The notes: generated from the letters alone by a model not told the origin. Counted from the stretch's first letter, positions 46,227 through 55,212 are shown. The stretch: 64,000 nt of DNA from Variovorax davisae (GCF_030316845.1 NZ_JASZYS010000004.1:248001-312000), one strand, 5' to 3'. Translations and numbers: made by a program.

Positions 46227-47234
46227 ATGTCAAAGGTCAAACCTTCGCCCCTGCTTCCCGACACGATGATCGGGGGCTACCGCGTCGTGCGGCGGTTGTC
46301 CGCCGGTGGCTTCGGCGTCGTCTACCTGGCCGTCGACACCAGTGGCCAGCAGGTTGCCATCAAGGAATACCTGCCCTCGTCCCTGGCCACCCGCGGCACC
46401 GGCGAGCTCAATCCCCAGGTGCCGCCCGAAAAGCTCTCGCTCTACCGTCTGGGCCTCAAGAGCTTCTTCGAGGAAGGCCGCTCGCTGGCCCAGATCTCGC
46501 ACGCCTCGGTGGTCAGCGTCCTCAACTTCTTCCGCGAGAACGAGACCGTCTACATGGTCATGAACTACCTGGAGGGCGCCACCCTGCAGGATTTCATCGT
46601 CACCGCGCGCGACTTGAAGAAGCAGAAAGTATTCAGAGAGTCGACGATCCGATCGCTCTTCGACGAGATTCTGCGCGGCCTGCGCATCGTCCACCAGCAC
46701 AAGATGCTGCACCTGGACATCAAGCCGGCCAACATCTTCGTCACCGACGACGACCGCGCCGTGATGATCGACTTCGGCGCCGCCCGCGAAGTGCTGTCCA
46801 AGGAGGGCAACTTCATCCGCCCGATGTACACCCCCGGCTTCGCGGCCCCCGAGATGTACCGGCGCGATTCGTCGATGGGTCCCTGGACCGACATCTACGC
46901 CATCGGCGCCTGCATCTACGCCTGCATGCAGGGCTATCCGCCCAACGACGCGCCGCAGCGCATCGAGAAAGACCGCCTCGGCCTGTCGCTCTCGCGCCTG
47001 CGCGGCATCTACTCCGACAACCTGATCGAGGTGGTCGAATGGTGCATGTCGCTCGACCCGCTGTCGCGCCCGCAGTCGGTGTTCGCGCTGCAGAAGGAGC
47101 TCAGCCGCGAAGGCGAGCGCCGCTACACCAAGCTCACGGTCGGCGAGAAGGTCAGGCTTTCCATCGACAACATGCGCTCCTTCGAAAAGAAGGGGCTGCC
47201 CAAGGCCGCAGCACCCACCACACGCCCCGCATGA
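46227..47234 (+). CDS. Serine/threonine protein kinase (PknA/B-like)
   Basis: A 335-residue Hanks-type kinase, cytoplasmic with no obvious membrane segment. The glycine loop is LSAGGFGVVYLA (25-36), the ATP-anchoring Lys is in VAIKEY (Lys46), the catalytic loop is HLDIKPANIF (Asp164) and DFG is at 182-184. HLD in place of HRD makes it a non-RD kinase, so activation-loop control may differ. The C-terminal basic extension (KLTVGEKVRLSIDNMRSFEKKG) may mediate interactions. The stop overlaps the phosphatase start (ATGA), so kinase and phosphatase are made as a pair. Confidence 0.93.
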   Translation: MSKVKPSPLLPDTMIGGYRVVRRLSAGGFGVVYLAVDTSGQQVAIKEYLPSSLATRGTGELNPQVPPEKLSLYRLGLKSFFEEGRSLAQISHASVVSVLNFFRENETVYMVMNYLEGATLQDFIVTARDLKKQKVFRESTIRSLFDEILRGLRIVHQHKMLHLDIKPANIFVTDDDRAVMIDFGAAREVLSKEGNFIRPMYTPGFAAPEMYRRDSSMGPWTDIYAIGACIYACMQGYPPNDAPQRIEKDRLGLSLSRLRGIYSDNLIEVVEWCMSLDPLSRPQSVFALQKELSREGERRYTKLTVGEKVRLSIDNMRSFEKKGLPKAAAPTTRPA

Positions 47235-48136
47235 AATTCTCGGTATTCCAGGTCAGCCGCAAAGGGGGCCGCCTCAAGAACGAAGACCGCATGGGCTACT
47301 GCTACACGCGGGAATCCGGGTTGTTCGTGCTGGCCGACGGCATGGGCGGGCACCCCGAAGGCGAGGTGGCGGCCCAGTTGGCGCTGCAGACCATCGCGGC
47401 GCTCTACCAGCGCGAGGCGCGGCCGGTGGTCAAGGACGTCAAGGCCTTCCTGACCGCCTCGGTGATGGCCGCGCACCAGCAGATCATGCGCTACGCCGGC
47501 AACAAGGGGATGCTCGACACGCCCCGCACCACGGTCGTGGCGGCCGTCATCCAGGACAACTCCGCCAGCTGGATCCATTGCGGCGACTCGCGGCTCTACG
47601 TGATCCGCGAGGGCGAGCTGCTGACCCGCACCCGCGACCATTCGCACGCCGAGCGCCCGCGCGCCAATGCCGGCCCCGAGCCGGTCAACCGCAACCTGCT
47701 GCTGACCTGCCTGGGCTCGCCGACCACGCCGCTGTTCGACGTCTCGGCGCCGCTGCAGCTGCAGCGCGGCGACCGCATCATGTTGTGCTCGGACGGCGTC
47801 TGGGGCGTGCTCGACGACAGCGTCATCGTCCACATCCTCTCGTCCGGCAAGCCGGTGTCCGACTCGGCGCCCGACCTGGCCGAGATGGCGCTGCGCAACG
47901 GCGGCACCCACAGCGACAACGTCACGCTGATCGCCCTCGAATGGGAAACCCCCGACGCGCCGGGCCAGAAGCGCGGCGTGTCGACCGACAGCATCAGCGA
48001 CGGCGTGTTCGCCTCCACCATCCAGGCCGGCATGCCGTCCGACAGCGAGCTCGACGACCTCGACGACGACGCCATCGAGCGCTCCATCGCCGAGATCAAC
48101 GAGGCGATCAAGCGCTCCGCAGCCCGCAAGGGCTGA
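47231..48136 (+). CDS. PP2C-type serine/threonine phosphatase
   Basis: A 301-residue metal-dependent phosphatase. The family motifs are [44 protein letters not shown] and [13 protein letters not shown], containing the Asp residues that bind two metal ions. The N terminus begins [20 protein letters not shown]. The C-terminal tail (about 245-301) is acidic ([21 protein letters not shown]). It is translationally coupled with the kinase upstream and presumably reverses its phosphorylation. The substrates are unknown. Confidence 0.94.
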   Translation: MKFSVFQVSRKGGRLKNEDRMGYCYTRESGLFVLADGMGGHPEGEVAAQLALQTIAALYQREARPVVKDVKAFLTASVMAAHQQIMRYAGNKGMLDTPRTTVVAAVIQDNSASWIHCGDSRLYVIREGELLTRTRDHSHAERPRANAGPEPVNRNLLLTCLGSPTTPLFDVSAPLQLQRGDRIMLCSDGVWGVLDDSVIVHILSSGKPVSDSAPDLAEMALRNGGTHSDNVTLIALEWETPDAPGQKRGVSTDSISDGVFASTIQAGMPSDSELDDLDDDAIERSIAEINEAIKRSAARKG

Positions 48137-48164
48137 CCGTTTCAATCCTTTCTTTCCGTTCACC

Positions 48165-48893
48165 ATGACAGTTTTCGTTCGAAGCGGCGGCCGTGCGGCC
48201 GACCAGCTGCGCCCCGTGCGCATCACCCGCGGTTTCACCATCCATGCCGAGGGCTCGGTCCTGATCGAGTTCGGCCAGACCCGCGTGCTGTGCACCGCCT
48301 CGGTCGAAGAGAAGGTGCCGCCGCACAAGCGCGGCAGCGGCGAGGGCTGGGTCACGGCCGAATACGGCATGCTGCCCCGCGCCACCCACACCCGCAGCGA
48401 CCGCGAAGCCGCCCGCGGCAAGCAGAGCGGCCGCACGCAGGAGATCCAGCGCCTCATCGGCCGCTCGATGCGCGCCGTGTTCAACCTGGCCGCCCTCGGC
48501 GAGCGCACCATCCACCTCGACTGCGACGTGCTGCAGGCCGACGGCGGCACCCGCACCGCGGCCATCACGGGCGCCTTCGTGGCCGCGCAGGACGCGGTCG
48601 ACAAGCTGCTGGCGGCGGGCAAGATCCAGGCGACGCCGATCCTCGGCCACGTGGCGGCGATCTCGGTCGGCATCGTGCAGGGCACGCCGCTGCTCGACCT
48701 CGAATACACCGAGGACTCGGCCTGCGACACCGACATGAACGTCGTCATGACCGGCGCCGGCCACTTCGTCGAAGTGCAGGGCACGGCCGAAGGCGCGGCC
48801 TTCACGCGCGACGAGATGAACGCCCTGCTGGCCCTCGCCGAGAAGGGCATCGGCGAGCTGACCGCGCTGCAGACGCAGGCCCTGGCCGCTTGA
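48165..48893 (+). CDS. rph: Ribonuclease PH
   Basis: A phosphorolytic 3'-5' exoribonuclease that trims tRNA and rRNA 3' ends. The 242-residue protein has [28 protein letters not shown], the RNA-binding [48 protein letters not shown] block, and the phosphate-binding [18 protein letters not shown]. It starts 28 bp after the phosphatase gene and continues with rdgB, as in many proteobacteria. Confidence 0.97.
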   Translation: MTVFVRSGGRAADQLRPVRITRGFTIHAEGSVLIEFGQTRVLCTASVEEKVPPHKRGSGEGWVTAEYGMLPRATHTRSDREAARGKQSGRTQEIQRLIGRSMRAVFNLAALGERTIHLDCDVLQADGGTRTAAITGAFVAAQDAVDKLLAAGKIQATPILGHVAAISVGIVQGTPLLDLEYTEDSACDTDMNVVMTGAGHFVEVQGTAEGAAFTRDEMNALLALAEKGIGELTALQTQALAA

Positions 48894-48924
48894 GGATCGA
48901 TCCCGCGCACCCGCGCCCGTTGAC

Positions 48925-49530
48925 ATGAAACTGGTCCTCGCATCCAACAACGCCGGCAAGCTCGCGGAGCTGCAGGCGCTGTTCGCACCGCTCGGCGTCG
49001 AGCTGGTGCGGCAATCCGAACTCGGCGTCGGCGAAGCCGAAGAGCCCTTCCGCACCTTCGTCGAGAACGCGCTGGCCAAGGCCCGCCACGCCGCGGCCGT
49101 CACCGGCCTGCCGGCGATCGCCGACGATGCCGGCCTGTGCGTCGACGCCTTCGGCGGCCTGCCCGGCGTCGACACGGCCTACTACGCGACGCAGTTCGGC
49201 TACGAGAAGGGCGACGCCAACAACGTGCGCGCGCTGCTCGAGCAGATGGCCGCGGTCGACGACCGCCGCGCTGCGCTGGTCAGCACCCTGGTGGCGCTGC
49301 GCAGCGCCGACGACCCCGAGCCGCTGATCGCGGTCGGCCGCGCGCCCGGCGAGATCACGCGCGAGCGCATCGGCGACAACGGCTTCGGCTTCGACCCCGT
49401 GATGTTCCTGCCCCAGTTCGGCAAGACCTTCGCCCAGCTGCCGACCGACGTGAAGAACGCCAACAGCCATCGCGGCCAGGCCGCCCGGGCGATGCTGGCC
49501 CTGATGCGCGAGCGCTGGCTGTCGCCGTGA
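48925..49530 (+). CDS. rdgB: dITP/XTP pyrophosphatase (RdgB/HAM1)
   Basis: Hydrolyses dITP, XTP and dXTP to monophosphates, keeping deaminated purines out of DNA and RNA. The 201-residue protein shows SNNAGKLAEL (substrate Lys), TFVENALAKARHAA, ADDAGLCVDAFGGLPGV and GDNGFGFDPVMFLP. The stop overlaps the hemW start codon (GTGA). Confidence 0.96.
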   Translation: MKLVLASNNAGKLAELQALFAPLGVELVRQSELGVGEAEEPFRTFVENALAKARHAAAVTGLPAIADDAGLCVDAFGGLPGVDTAYYATQFGYEKGDANNVRALLEQMAAVDDRRAALVSTLVALRSADDPEPLIAVGRAPGEITRERIGDNGFGFDPVMFLPQFGKTFAQLPTDVKNANSHRGQAARAMLALMRERWLSP

Positions 49531-50780
49531 GCATCGTCATCCCGATCGCCCCCGGCGCCGAAGAGGCCGCCGCGGGCGCGGCCGGCGCCAACGACGTGCT
49601 GCACCTGATGCGGCCGGGCCCGCTGCAGCTGGCGGCGCTGCCACCGCTGTCGCTCTACGTGCACCTGCCGTGGTGCCTGCGCAAGTGCCCCTACTGCGAC
49701 TTCAACTCGCACGAATGGCGCAGCGGCGGCGACGCGCTGCCCGAGCAGCGCTACATCGATGCCCTGGTGGCCGACCTCGACGCCGCGCTGCCGCTGGTGT
49801 GGGGGCGCACCGTGCACACCATCTTCATCGGCGGCGGCACGCCCAGCCTGTTCTCGCCGGCCGCCATCGACCGCCTGATCGGCGACCTGCGGGCGCGCCT
49901 CAAGCTCGCGCCCGACTGCGAGATCAGCTTGGAGGCCAACCCCGGCACCTTCGAGCGCGACCGCTTCCGCGCCTACCGCGCGGCCGGCGTCACGCGGCTG
50001 TCGGTCGGCGTGCAGAGCTTCAATGACGAGCACCTGAAGGCGCTCGGCCGGGTGCACGACCGGGCCCAGGCCATCGCCGCGGTCGAAGAGGCGGCTGCCG
50101 CCTTCGACACCTTCAACCTCGACCTGATGTACGCGCTGCCGGGCCAGACCTTGGAAGGCCTCGACGCCGACCTGGACCAGGCGCTGGCGCTGGCGCCGCC
50201 GCACCTGTCGGTGTACCACCTGACCATCGAGCCCAACACCTACTTCGCCAAGTTCCCGCCCGCGATTCCCGAGGACGATGCGGCATACGAGATGCTCGAC
50301 CGCATCACGGAACGCACGGCCACCCACGGCCTCCATCGATACGAGATATCGGCCTACGCGCGAACGGGCCATGCCTGTGCACACAATTTGAATTACTGGC
50401 AGTTCGGCGATTACCTGGGAATCGGCGCCGGCGCCCACAGCAAATTGAGCTTTGCGCACCGGGTGGTGCGGCAGGTGCGGTTCCGGGAGCCGCGCCTGTA
50501 CATGGACAACGCGATCGCCGGCCGGGCGGTGGCGCAAAGCGAGGAGGTCGGCATCGCTGCATTGCCTTTTGAATACATGCTCAATGCCCTGCGGCTGAAG
50601 GATGGGTTTAGGCTTGCGGAATTCGGCGAGCGCACCGGCTTGGCCATCACCAGCATCCAACGCGGCCTGGAGGAGGCCGAGCGCAAGGGATTGATCGAAC
50701 GGGACCTTGCCCGTGTCTGGCCGACCACGCGCGGCTTCGACTTTTTGAGCGACCTGCAGTCCATCTTTCTGCCGGACTGA
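49527..50780 (+). CDS. hemW: HemW-type radical SAM protein
   Basis: HemW is a radical SAM haem-trafficking protein related to HemN but without coproporphyrinogen oxidase activity. The radical SAM cluster is C50-L-R-K-C54-P-Y-C57, with CDFNSH after it; the spacing matches the HemW/HemN group. FIGGGTPSLFSPAAIDRL and DLMYALPGQTLEGL are present, and the C-terminal domain holds LNYWQFGDYLGIGAGAHSKL. The GTG start overlaps rdgB and yields 417 residues, with about 40 extra residues before the first strand; an in-frame ATG at 49608 is an alternative. Confidence 0.93.
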   Translation: MSIVIPIAPGAEEAAAGAAGANDVLHLMRPGPLQLAALPPLSLYVHLPWCLRKCPYCDFNSHEWRSGGDALPEQRYIDALVADLDAALPLVWGRTVHTIFIGGGTPSLFSPAAIDRLIGDLRARLKLAPDCEISLEANPGTFERDRFRAYRAAGVTRLSVGVQSFNDEHLKALGRVHDRAQAIAAVEEAAAAFDTFNLDLMYALPGQTLEGLDADLDQALALAPPHLSVYHLTIEPNTYFAKFPPAIPEDDAAYEMLDRITERTATHGLHRYEISAYARTGHACAHNLNYWQFGDYLGIGAGAHSKLSFAHRVVRQVRFREPRLYMDNAIAGRAVAQSEEVGIAALPFEYMLNALRLKDGFRLAEFGERTGLAITSIQRGLEEAERKGLIERDLARVWPTTRGFDFLSDLQSIFLPD

Positions 50781-50799
50781 GGGAACGACGACAAGCGCC

Positions 50800-51474
50800 A
50801 TGGAACACAACGAAGAAAGCATCGAACACACCGAGTCATCGACCAAGCGCCGCTCGCGGGGCCGCCCCAGCCCCGAGCAGGCGGCTGCGCTGCGCGAGTC
50901 CTTCCTGGCGGCGGCGCTCGAGTCCTTCCTGGAGAAGGGCTACTCGGCCACCAGCATCGAGGCCATCGCGCGCGAGGCGGGCGTGGCGAAGATCACCATC
51001 TACCGCCAGTTCGACAACAAGGAAGCCTTGTTCCGCGAAGTGGCGCACCGCGCCGTGAGCAATGCCCGCGAGACCATGCAGAACACGCTGGTGCACCGTG
51101 GCAGCGACGAGCGCCAGACCCTGACCGACCTGGTCGAGCGCATGTACCTGAGCGCGAGCGAGCCCAAGACCCTGGCGCTGATGCGGCTGGTGATCGCCGA
51201 GGCGGTGCGCTTCCCGGAACTGGCGAAGTCGCTCTACGCCGAGAACAGCTACGTGCTGGCCCCGGTGGTCGACTACCTCGCCGAGGCCCACCGCGCCGGC
51301 AAGCTGCGCGTGCCGGCGCCCGAACTGGCCGCCGTGCAGCTGTCGACCCTGGCCTTCGGCGGCGTGCGCTTCTTCATCTCGAAGCCCTTGGCGGGGCCCG
51401 ACGAACGGCGGGTCTGGGCGGAGGGCATCGTCGACCTGGTGCTGCGCGGCTGGGCGCCGGCCGCGAACGACTAA
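50800..51474 (+). CDS. TetR/AcrR-family transcriptional regulator
   Basis: A 224-residue repressor-type regulator. The N-terminal DNA-binding domain (about 25-75) has LESFLEKGYSATSIEAIAREAGVAKITIYRQFDNKEALFREV, the complete TetR helix-turn-helix. The C-terminal ligand domain resembles the AefR group (ALMRLVIAEAVRFPELAKSLYAEN). No operator or divergent target gene is adjacent: hemW lies upstream on the same strand and tRNA-Ser downstream, so its regulon is not indicated by context. Confidence 0.93.
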   Translation: MEHNEESIEHTESSTKRRSRGRPSPEQAAALRESFLAAALESFLEKGYSATSIEAIAREAGVAKITIYRQFDNKEALFREVAHRAVSNARETMQNTLVHRGSDERQTLTDLVERMYLSASEPKTLALMRLVIAEAVRFPELAKSLYAENSYVLAPVVDYLAEAHRAGKLRVPAPELAAVQLSTLAFGGVRFFISKPLAGPDERRVWAEGIVDLVLRGWAPAAND

Positions 51475-51477
51475 AAT
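51472..51477 (+). promoter_or_regulatory. Probable -10 box of the tRNA-Ser gene
   Basis: TAAAAT overlaps the TetR gene's TAA stop and lies 36 bases before the tRNA 5' end. The position suits a tRNA with a short leader; no clear -35 was found. Confidence 0.4.
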
Positions 51478-51513
51478 CCCGACCCTGCCGCCGTGCAAGG
51501 CGACGGCAGCCCA

Positions 51514-51601
51514 GGAGAGTTGGGTGAGTGGTTTAAACCAGCAGTCTTGAAAACTGCCGACGGGAAACCGTCCGTGAGTTCGAATCTCACACTCTCCGCC
51601 A
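51514..51601 (+). tRNA. tRNA-Ser (anticodon TGA)
   Basis: An 88-nt class II tRNA. The acceptor stem GGAGAGT pairs with ACTCTCC, followed by G and encoded CCA. The anticodon loop CTTGAAA gives TGA. The long variable arm, CCGACGGGAAACCGTCC, is typical of serine tRNAs. The T arm is GTGAG-TTCGAAT-CTCAC. Confidence 0.97.
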
Positions 51602-51635
51602 TGCGGCCTTGTCCCGCCATGGCGGGCGACAACGC

Positions 51636-52007
51636 CTAGCCGCCGGTGCAAGCCACCGGCGTGGCGCGCCCCACGGCCCACGAGGTGCGGCCCTGTTCGA
51701 TGAACATCGTTTGGCGTCCGTTGGAGAACGTGGTCCCCGACTTTCCGATCGCGGGAAGATCGATGGCGGCCGCTCCGTCGACGGAGACCGAGGCGCTTTC
51801 TCCCATCAAGCGCACGGCCAGGCGTGTCCCACCGCAAACGTAGCTGCTCACTGGATGGGGATTGCCGACACCGATCGACGGACCTGGTATCGGTTGCTGG
51901 CAGGCCGCCAGCGTCCAGATGGCAAACATGCCGACGATCGAACAAAGAATGCGTTGCACCTTGACCCTCGCGGTGTCCGCCGCGTCGTTCGGCGGCGTGA
52001 TGCTCAT
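51636..52007 (-). CDS. Putative MliC-like lipoprotein
   Basis: A 123-residue lipoprotein precursor: a hydrophobic segment ends in the lipobox LAAC (Cys about 36) before QQPIPGPS. The rest matches the small MliC/PliC fold of membrane-bound C-type lysozyme inhibitors: YVCGGTRLAVRL, VSVDGAAAIDLPAIGKSGTTFSNGRQTMFIEQGRTSWAV and a closing Cys. The ATG at 52007 leaves a rather long N terminus; a GTG nearer the hydrophobic stretch may be the true start. Lysozyme inhibition is inferred from the fold pattern. Confidence 0.7.
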   Translation of the reverse strand: MSITPPNDAADTARVKVQRILCSIVGMFAIWTLAACQQPIPGPSIGVGNPHPVSSYVCGGTRLAVRLMGESASVSVDGAAAIDLPAIGKSGTTFSNGRQTMFIEQGRTSWAVGRATPVACTGG

Positions 52008-52093
52008 TGGCTGCGCAGTTCGCACGGAGGGCTCCTCGATTTCGATGGGATGAACCCTACACGCTCGGGCTGACAACGTCCAGTTGGCGTTTT

Positions 52094-52459
52094 TCAGCCA
52101 AATAGCGCGAACAGCGCATAGAGGCCGGCCAGGAACCAACCGACCGCCGCCGCGGCCTGCGCGTTCTCCTTCGGGATCGGAAACATGTCCGCCCGGCGCC
52201 ATGCCCACCAGTTGAACGCCAGCGTAGGGCAGACCGCCAGAACGGCGGCGAGCCAGGGCGCTCCGGTGAGCGCAATCGCCGCAATCAGGGCGACGATGAA
52301 CACCAGAAGGGTGCCGACGAAGATGCCGTTCGACGTACTGGCCAGGACATGCGAAAGACCGCCGCAGAGCGCGCATGTGGCCGGGCATTCGCGCGCCGAC
52401 CATCGCTTCGCCAAGGCCGGGATGCCGGCGCCGCGGCACGAGGGGCATGCATGGTTCAT
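52094..52459 (-). CDS. Small membrane protein with zinc-ribbon N terminus
   Basis: A 121-residue protein. The N terminus is cysteine-rich (C5, C8, C25, C29, C32 in ACPSC, ECPATCALC), like a zinc ribbon. Two or three hydrophobic segments follow: SNGIFVGTLLVFIVALIAAIAL (about 43-64), WLAAVLAVCPTLAFNWWAW (69-87) and AVGWFLAGLYALFALF (104-120). The layout resembles DUF983-type or similar small membrane proteins, but I cannot assign a family. Function unknown. Confidence 0.65.
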   Translation of the reverse strand: MNHACPSCRGAGIPALAKRWSARECPATCALCGGLSHVLASTSNGIFVGTLLVFIVALIAAIALTGAPWLAAVLAVCPTLAFNWWAWRRADMFPIPKENAQAAAAVGWFLAGLYALFALFG

Positions 52460-52504
52460 GGGATGGATGGATCCTCAGCCACGCCATTGTGACCAACCCG
52501 CAGG

Positions 52505-53386
52505 TCAGTGCGCACTCAAGAACTGGATGACGCGCTGCTGGGCGGCCTCGGCGTCGGCGTTCGTGTAGAGCGCCAGGTGGGTGCCTTCTTCGAGCGCGAG
52601 CAGCTCGGCGCCCGGGATCGTCGCGGCCGCGAAGTCGCTGTGCGAAGGCGGCAGGTCCGCGTCGACCGTGCCCTGGACGATCAGCGTGGGCGCCGTGATC
52701 CGCTCGAGCTCGAGCGACGCGATTCGGCCGAACTGCGCGAGGTCGTTGTCGTAGCCGTCGCACCGGTCCTTGCCCTGCTCGGCGGTCGGGCCGAGGTCGA
52801 GAACGAACTGGCGCTTGGTATCGTCGGCGAACACCGCATCCACCTGCGCCGCCAGCTGCGCCCTGGTCAGGTGCCCTTCGCTGCTGAGCGCGCCGGCGAT
52901 GTACTGCCTGGGCTGGTGTGCCGCAAGCACCCGCATGAGCCAGCGTCCGGTCGATGTGGTGAACATCAACCGGGAGACGGCGCTGGCGTGCGTGTCGCGG
53001 TACGCCTGGCTGACCGCGGCGAAGGCGACCAGCGACACGACCTTGCCGGGATGCCTGACGGCCAGCCGGTAGCCGGCAGGGCCTCCGCCGGACCAGCTGT
53101 AGACCGCGGCCCTGGCGATGGCGAGTTCGTCCAGCAGCGCGGCGAGCAGGTCGGCCTGCTGGTCGATGGTGCGCCGGTCGCCCAGCGCGGTGCCGAGGTA
53201 GCCGGGCCGGGACACCAGGATGGCCTTGAACCGCGCCTTCGGCAGGAAGCGGGCCATCAGCTCGGCTGCGTCGATGCCGCCCGGGCTGCCATGGATCACG
53301 AGCACCGGAATGCCCTCACCGACGATGGCGTACTCGATCGGGCCGAACGGCGTCCGGGCAACGGCGGTGGTCAGTGCGGTCGTCAT
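52505..53386 (-). CDS. Alpha/beta hydrolase
   Basis: A 293-residue hydrolase. The oxyanion segment is VIHGSPGG (29-36), the nucleophile elbow is S-W-S-G-G-G (VYSWSGGGPAG, near residue 98), the likely acid is Asp in QGTVDADLPPSH, and the catalytic His is in EEGTHLAL. The sequence VSRPGYLGTALGDRRTIDQQADLLAALLDEL is typical of the fold. The substrate cannot be inferred. It lies downstream (13 bp) of a small membrane protein gene in the same direction. Confidence 0.88.
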   Translation of the reverse strand: MTTALTTAVARTPFGPIEYAIVGEGIPVLVIHGSPGGIDAAELMARFLPKARFKAILVSRPGYLGTALGDRRTIDQQADLLAALLDELAIARAAVYSWSGGGPAGYRLAVRHPGKVVSLVAFAAVSQAYRDTHASAVSRLMFTTSTGRWLMRVLAAHQPRQYIAGALSSEGHLTRAQLAAQVDAVFADDTKRQFVLDLGPTAEQGKDRCDGYDNDLAQFGRIASLELERITAPTLIVQGTVDADLPPSHSDFAAATIPGAELLALEEGTHLALYTNADAEAAQQRVIQFLSAH

Positions 53387-53399
53387 GCTTTCTGCAAAT

Positions 53400-53639
53400 C
53401 TACTGGAGCCAGCGAAGACCGGCCCAGAATCTGTCGCCCAGGCGAGCCGCGCCCATGCCGCAGGCGACGACTGCGAGGGTCAAGAGCGCGCACACGGCGA
53501 AGATGCCCAGCGGCCATAGCTTGACGCACATGCCCAGGCCGACGAGCAGGCCCAGCAGCGCGCCGCAGCAGAACCGCAGCCTCGTCTCGAACGCGTCGGG
53601 CCGTCGGCCGGCGGGCATCGGACCTGATTCAATCTTCAT
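53400..53639 (-). CDS. Hypothetical small membrane protein
   Basis: A 79-residue protein with two hydrophobic segments (about 24-38 and 43-63; GALLGLLVGLGMC and LGIFAVCALLTLAVVAC). Family unknown. Its ATG overlaps the stop of the broken acetyltransferase frame upstream (ATGA), which suggests that it was once translationally coupled to that gene. It may form an operon with the alpha/beta hydrolase. Confidence 0.55.
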   Translation of the reverse strand: MKIESGPMPAGRRPDAFETRLRFCCGALLGLLVGLGMCVKLWPLGIFAVCALLTLAVVACGMGAARLGDRFWAGLRWLQ

Positions 53640-53878
53640 GCGGCGTCCTCCAGTTCGAACTTCATGACGCCGGCCAGTTGTTCGCCGTCACGGGCCACGT
53701 GGAAGAGGCCGGCGCACGTGTCTCGCAGAACGCGTTCATCGCTGGTCTCGGCGGTCGACCACAGCGCCTGGCCGCCGCTGGCGAGCCACTGCGCCCTGGC
53801 CGGACTGTGCCACAGCGAGCCGACAGGAGCGGGTCCGATTGGCGCGCGCCCTGCCGCTTGCCTCGGCGTTGGCGGCGC
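53636..53878 (-). pseudogene. GNAT acetyltransferase remnant
   Basis: An open stretch of about 80 codons with no start codon after the preceding TAG. Its second half reads ALWSTAETSDERVLRDTC, then AGLFHVARDGEQLAGVMKF, ending ELEDAA and stop. This looks like the N-terminal part of a GNAT N-acetyltransferase, but the acetyl-CoA-binding part (Q/RxxGxG/A) is missing. The rest of 53879-54005 contains only a frame from ATG 53964 with a good GAGGAG site, which runs out of phase with the GNAT reading. A frameshift plus truncation would explain both. Confidence 0.4.
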
Positions 53879-54005
53879 CTACCTTCTGGGAAAGTGGCCG
53901 TCTTGGGCAAGCCATAGGCCTGCTCCAGGGCGGGCCGGACCGCACGGCCGTGCATGGCAGCCATGAGGTTCTCCTCGAGGCACGCGAACACGGTGATCCG
54001 TTGAC

Positions 54006-55169
54006 CTACGTCCTGGTCTGCTGCGGCAGCTCCGGCACCGGGCCCACGTAGCGCCCGCGCGGGCGGATCACCTGGGTGCCGCCCAGTTGTTCCAGGCTGT
54101 GGGCCAGCAGCCCGACGCTGCGCGCGGTGGCGAACAGGCCGAAGGCCGCATCGGCGGGCAGCCGGTGGTGCGCGACCAGGGCCGCCAAGGCGACGTCGAT
54201 GTTGGGCCGCAAGCCGGTCAGGCTCGTCGCCTTGTCGATGAAGCGCGCGATCACCTCCGGGGGCTCGAACAGAGCGAGCAGGGCGGCGGCGCGCGGATCG
54301 CCGTCGGGATAGAGGTGGTGGCCGAAGCCGGCCAAGGGCAGGCCGGTCGACAGGTAGTGGGCCAGCACCTGGTCCTCGCCCAGCCGCTCTACTTCGCTGA
54401 ACAAGGCCTGGACCCGGCCCGAGGCGTCGCCATGCAAGGGGCCCGAGAGGGTGGTCAATCCGGCCAGCAGGCAGGCAGGCAACGAGGCGCCGGTCGACGC
54501 CGTGATGCGGGCGACGAAGGCCGAACTGGTCAGCTCGTGGTCGACCAGCAGCACCATCGCCGTGCGCAGCAGCTCGGCCACCCGCGGCGTCTGCTTCCAT
54601 CCCTGCGCGAAGCGCAGGTGCAGCGGCTGGCGCCCCGGCTGGGCGCCGAAGGCGTTGGCCAGCTGACCCACCAGGCCCTGGCCCTCGGTGTGCAGCACCC
54701 GCGTCAGGCGCCCGCGGATCGAGTGTCCGCTGGCCGCCAGGCCGGCCAGCGCGGTGAAGGCGGCCACCCGCCCGGGAGTGCCCGAGCGCATCGCCGCGGC
54801 GCACGAGAAGTCGGACGGCTGCTCGGCGTCCCACAACAGTTGCGCCACGTCTTCCAGGTGGGCCGTCCGGGCCAGTTCCACCGCATCCTGGCCGCGGTAG
54901 TACGGGCGCTCGCGAAAGAACGCGCACAGCGCGGTCGGGATGCTGGGTTCCGAGCCGAACAGCGTGTTGGCGGCCAGGGTCTCGTGCTTGCGGCCGGCCT
55001 GCTTGCGCTTGGCCAGGGCGTCCACGTCCTCGGCGCGGTACAGGCTGCGGCGCGTATCGGCCGGGTCGGGCGCGACCTCCAGCTTGCCGCGGCTGACGTA
55101 GGCGTAGACCGTCTGGGGCCGCACGCCGAGGAGGCGGCAGGCCTCGTCCATCGATATCCAGGAAGCCAT
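54006..55169 (-). CDS. Citrate synthase-family protein with N-terminal helix-turn-helix
   Basis: A 387-residue fusion. Residues 1-60 form a MerR/excisionase-like helix-turn-helix (WISMDEACRLLGVRPQTVYAYVSRGKLEV, then RSLYRAEDVDALAKRK). Residues 90-385 are a citrate synthase: LLVDHELTSSAFVARITAS, the LHGDAS counterpart of the HGGAN loop, GFGHHLYPDGDPRA with catalytic His, and PNIDVALAAL with the Asp. The fold and most catalytic residues seem present. ATG 55169 is preferred over a TTG at 55181. It is divergent from a catabolic operon and may be both enzyme and regulator. Confidence 0.9.
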   Translation of the reverse strand: MASWISMDEACRLLGVRPQTVYAYVSRGKLEVAPDPADTRRSLYRAEDVDALAKRKQAGRKHETLAANTLFGSEPSIPTALCAFFRERPYYRGQDAVELARTAHLEDVAQLLWDAEQPSDFSCAAAMRSGTPGRVAAFTALAGLAASGHSIRGRLTRVLHTEGQGLVGQLANAFGAQPGRQPLHLRFAQGWKQTPRVAELLRTAMVLLVDHELTSSAFVARITASTGASLPACLLAGLTTLSGPLHGDASGRVQALFSEVERLGEDQVLAHYLSTGLPLAGFGHHLYPDGDPRAAALLALFEPPEVIARFIDKATSLTGLRPNIDVALAALVAHHRLPADAAFGLFATARSVGLLAHSLEQLGGTQVIRPRGRYVGPVPELPQQTRT

Positions 55170-55195
55170 GGTGGGATGCAAGTGGTCTAAATATG

Positions 55196-55212
55196 TTGAT
55201 TATATAAATCAA
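55196..55212. promoter_or_regulatory. Palindrome in the divergent promoter region
   Basis: TTGATT-ATATA-AATCAA is a perfect 6-bp inverted repeat with a 5-bp spacer, centred in a markedly AT-rich 73-bp gap between the HTH-citrate synthase and the dehydrogenase operon. A related half-site pair TTGA-N8-TCAA follows at 55215-55230. Both fit an operator role. Confidence 0.55.

Noticed and set aside
51602..51635. The perfect palindrome CCCGCCATGGCGGG after tRNA-Ser as a terminator.
   Set aside because: It has no loop-forming spacer and no T-tract on either strand.
53662..53964. A 101-codon minus-strand gene starting at ATG 53964 with a GAGGAG site.
   Set aside because: Only the first 25 codons look protein-like; afterwards it runs out of phase through the GNAT-like reading and becomes Arg/Pro-rich. 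Kept as a possible frameshift product, not a gene.
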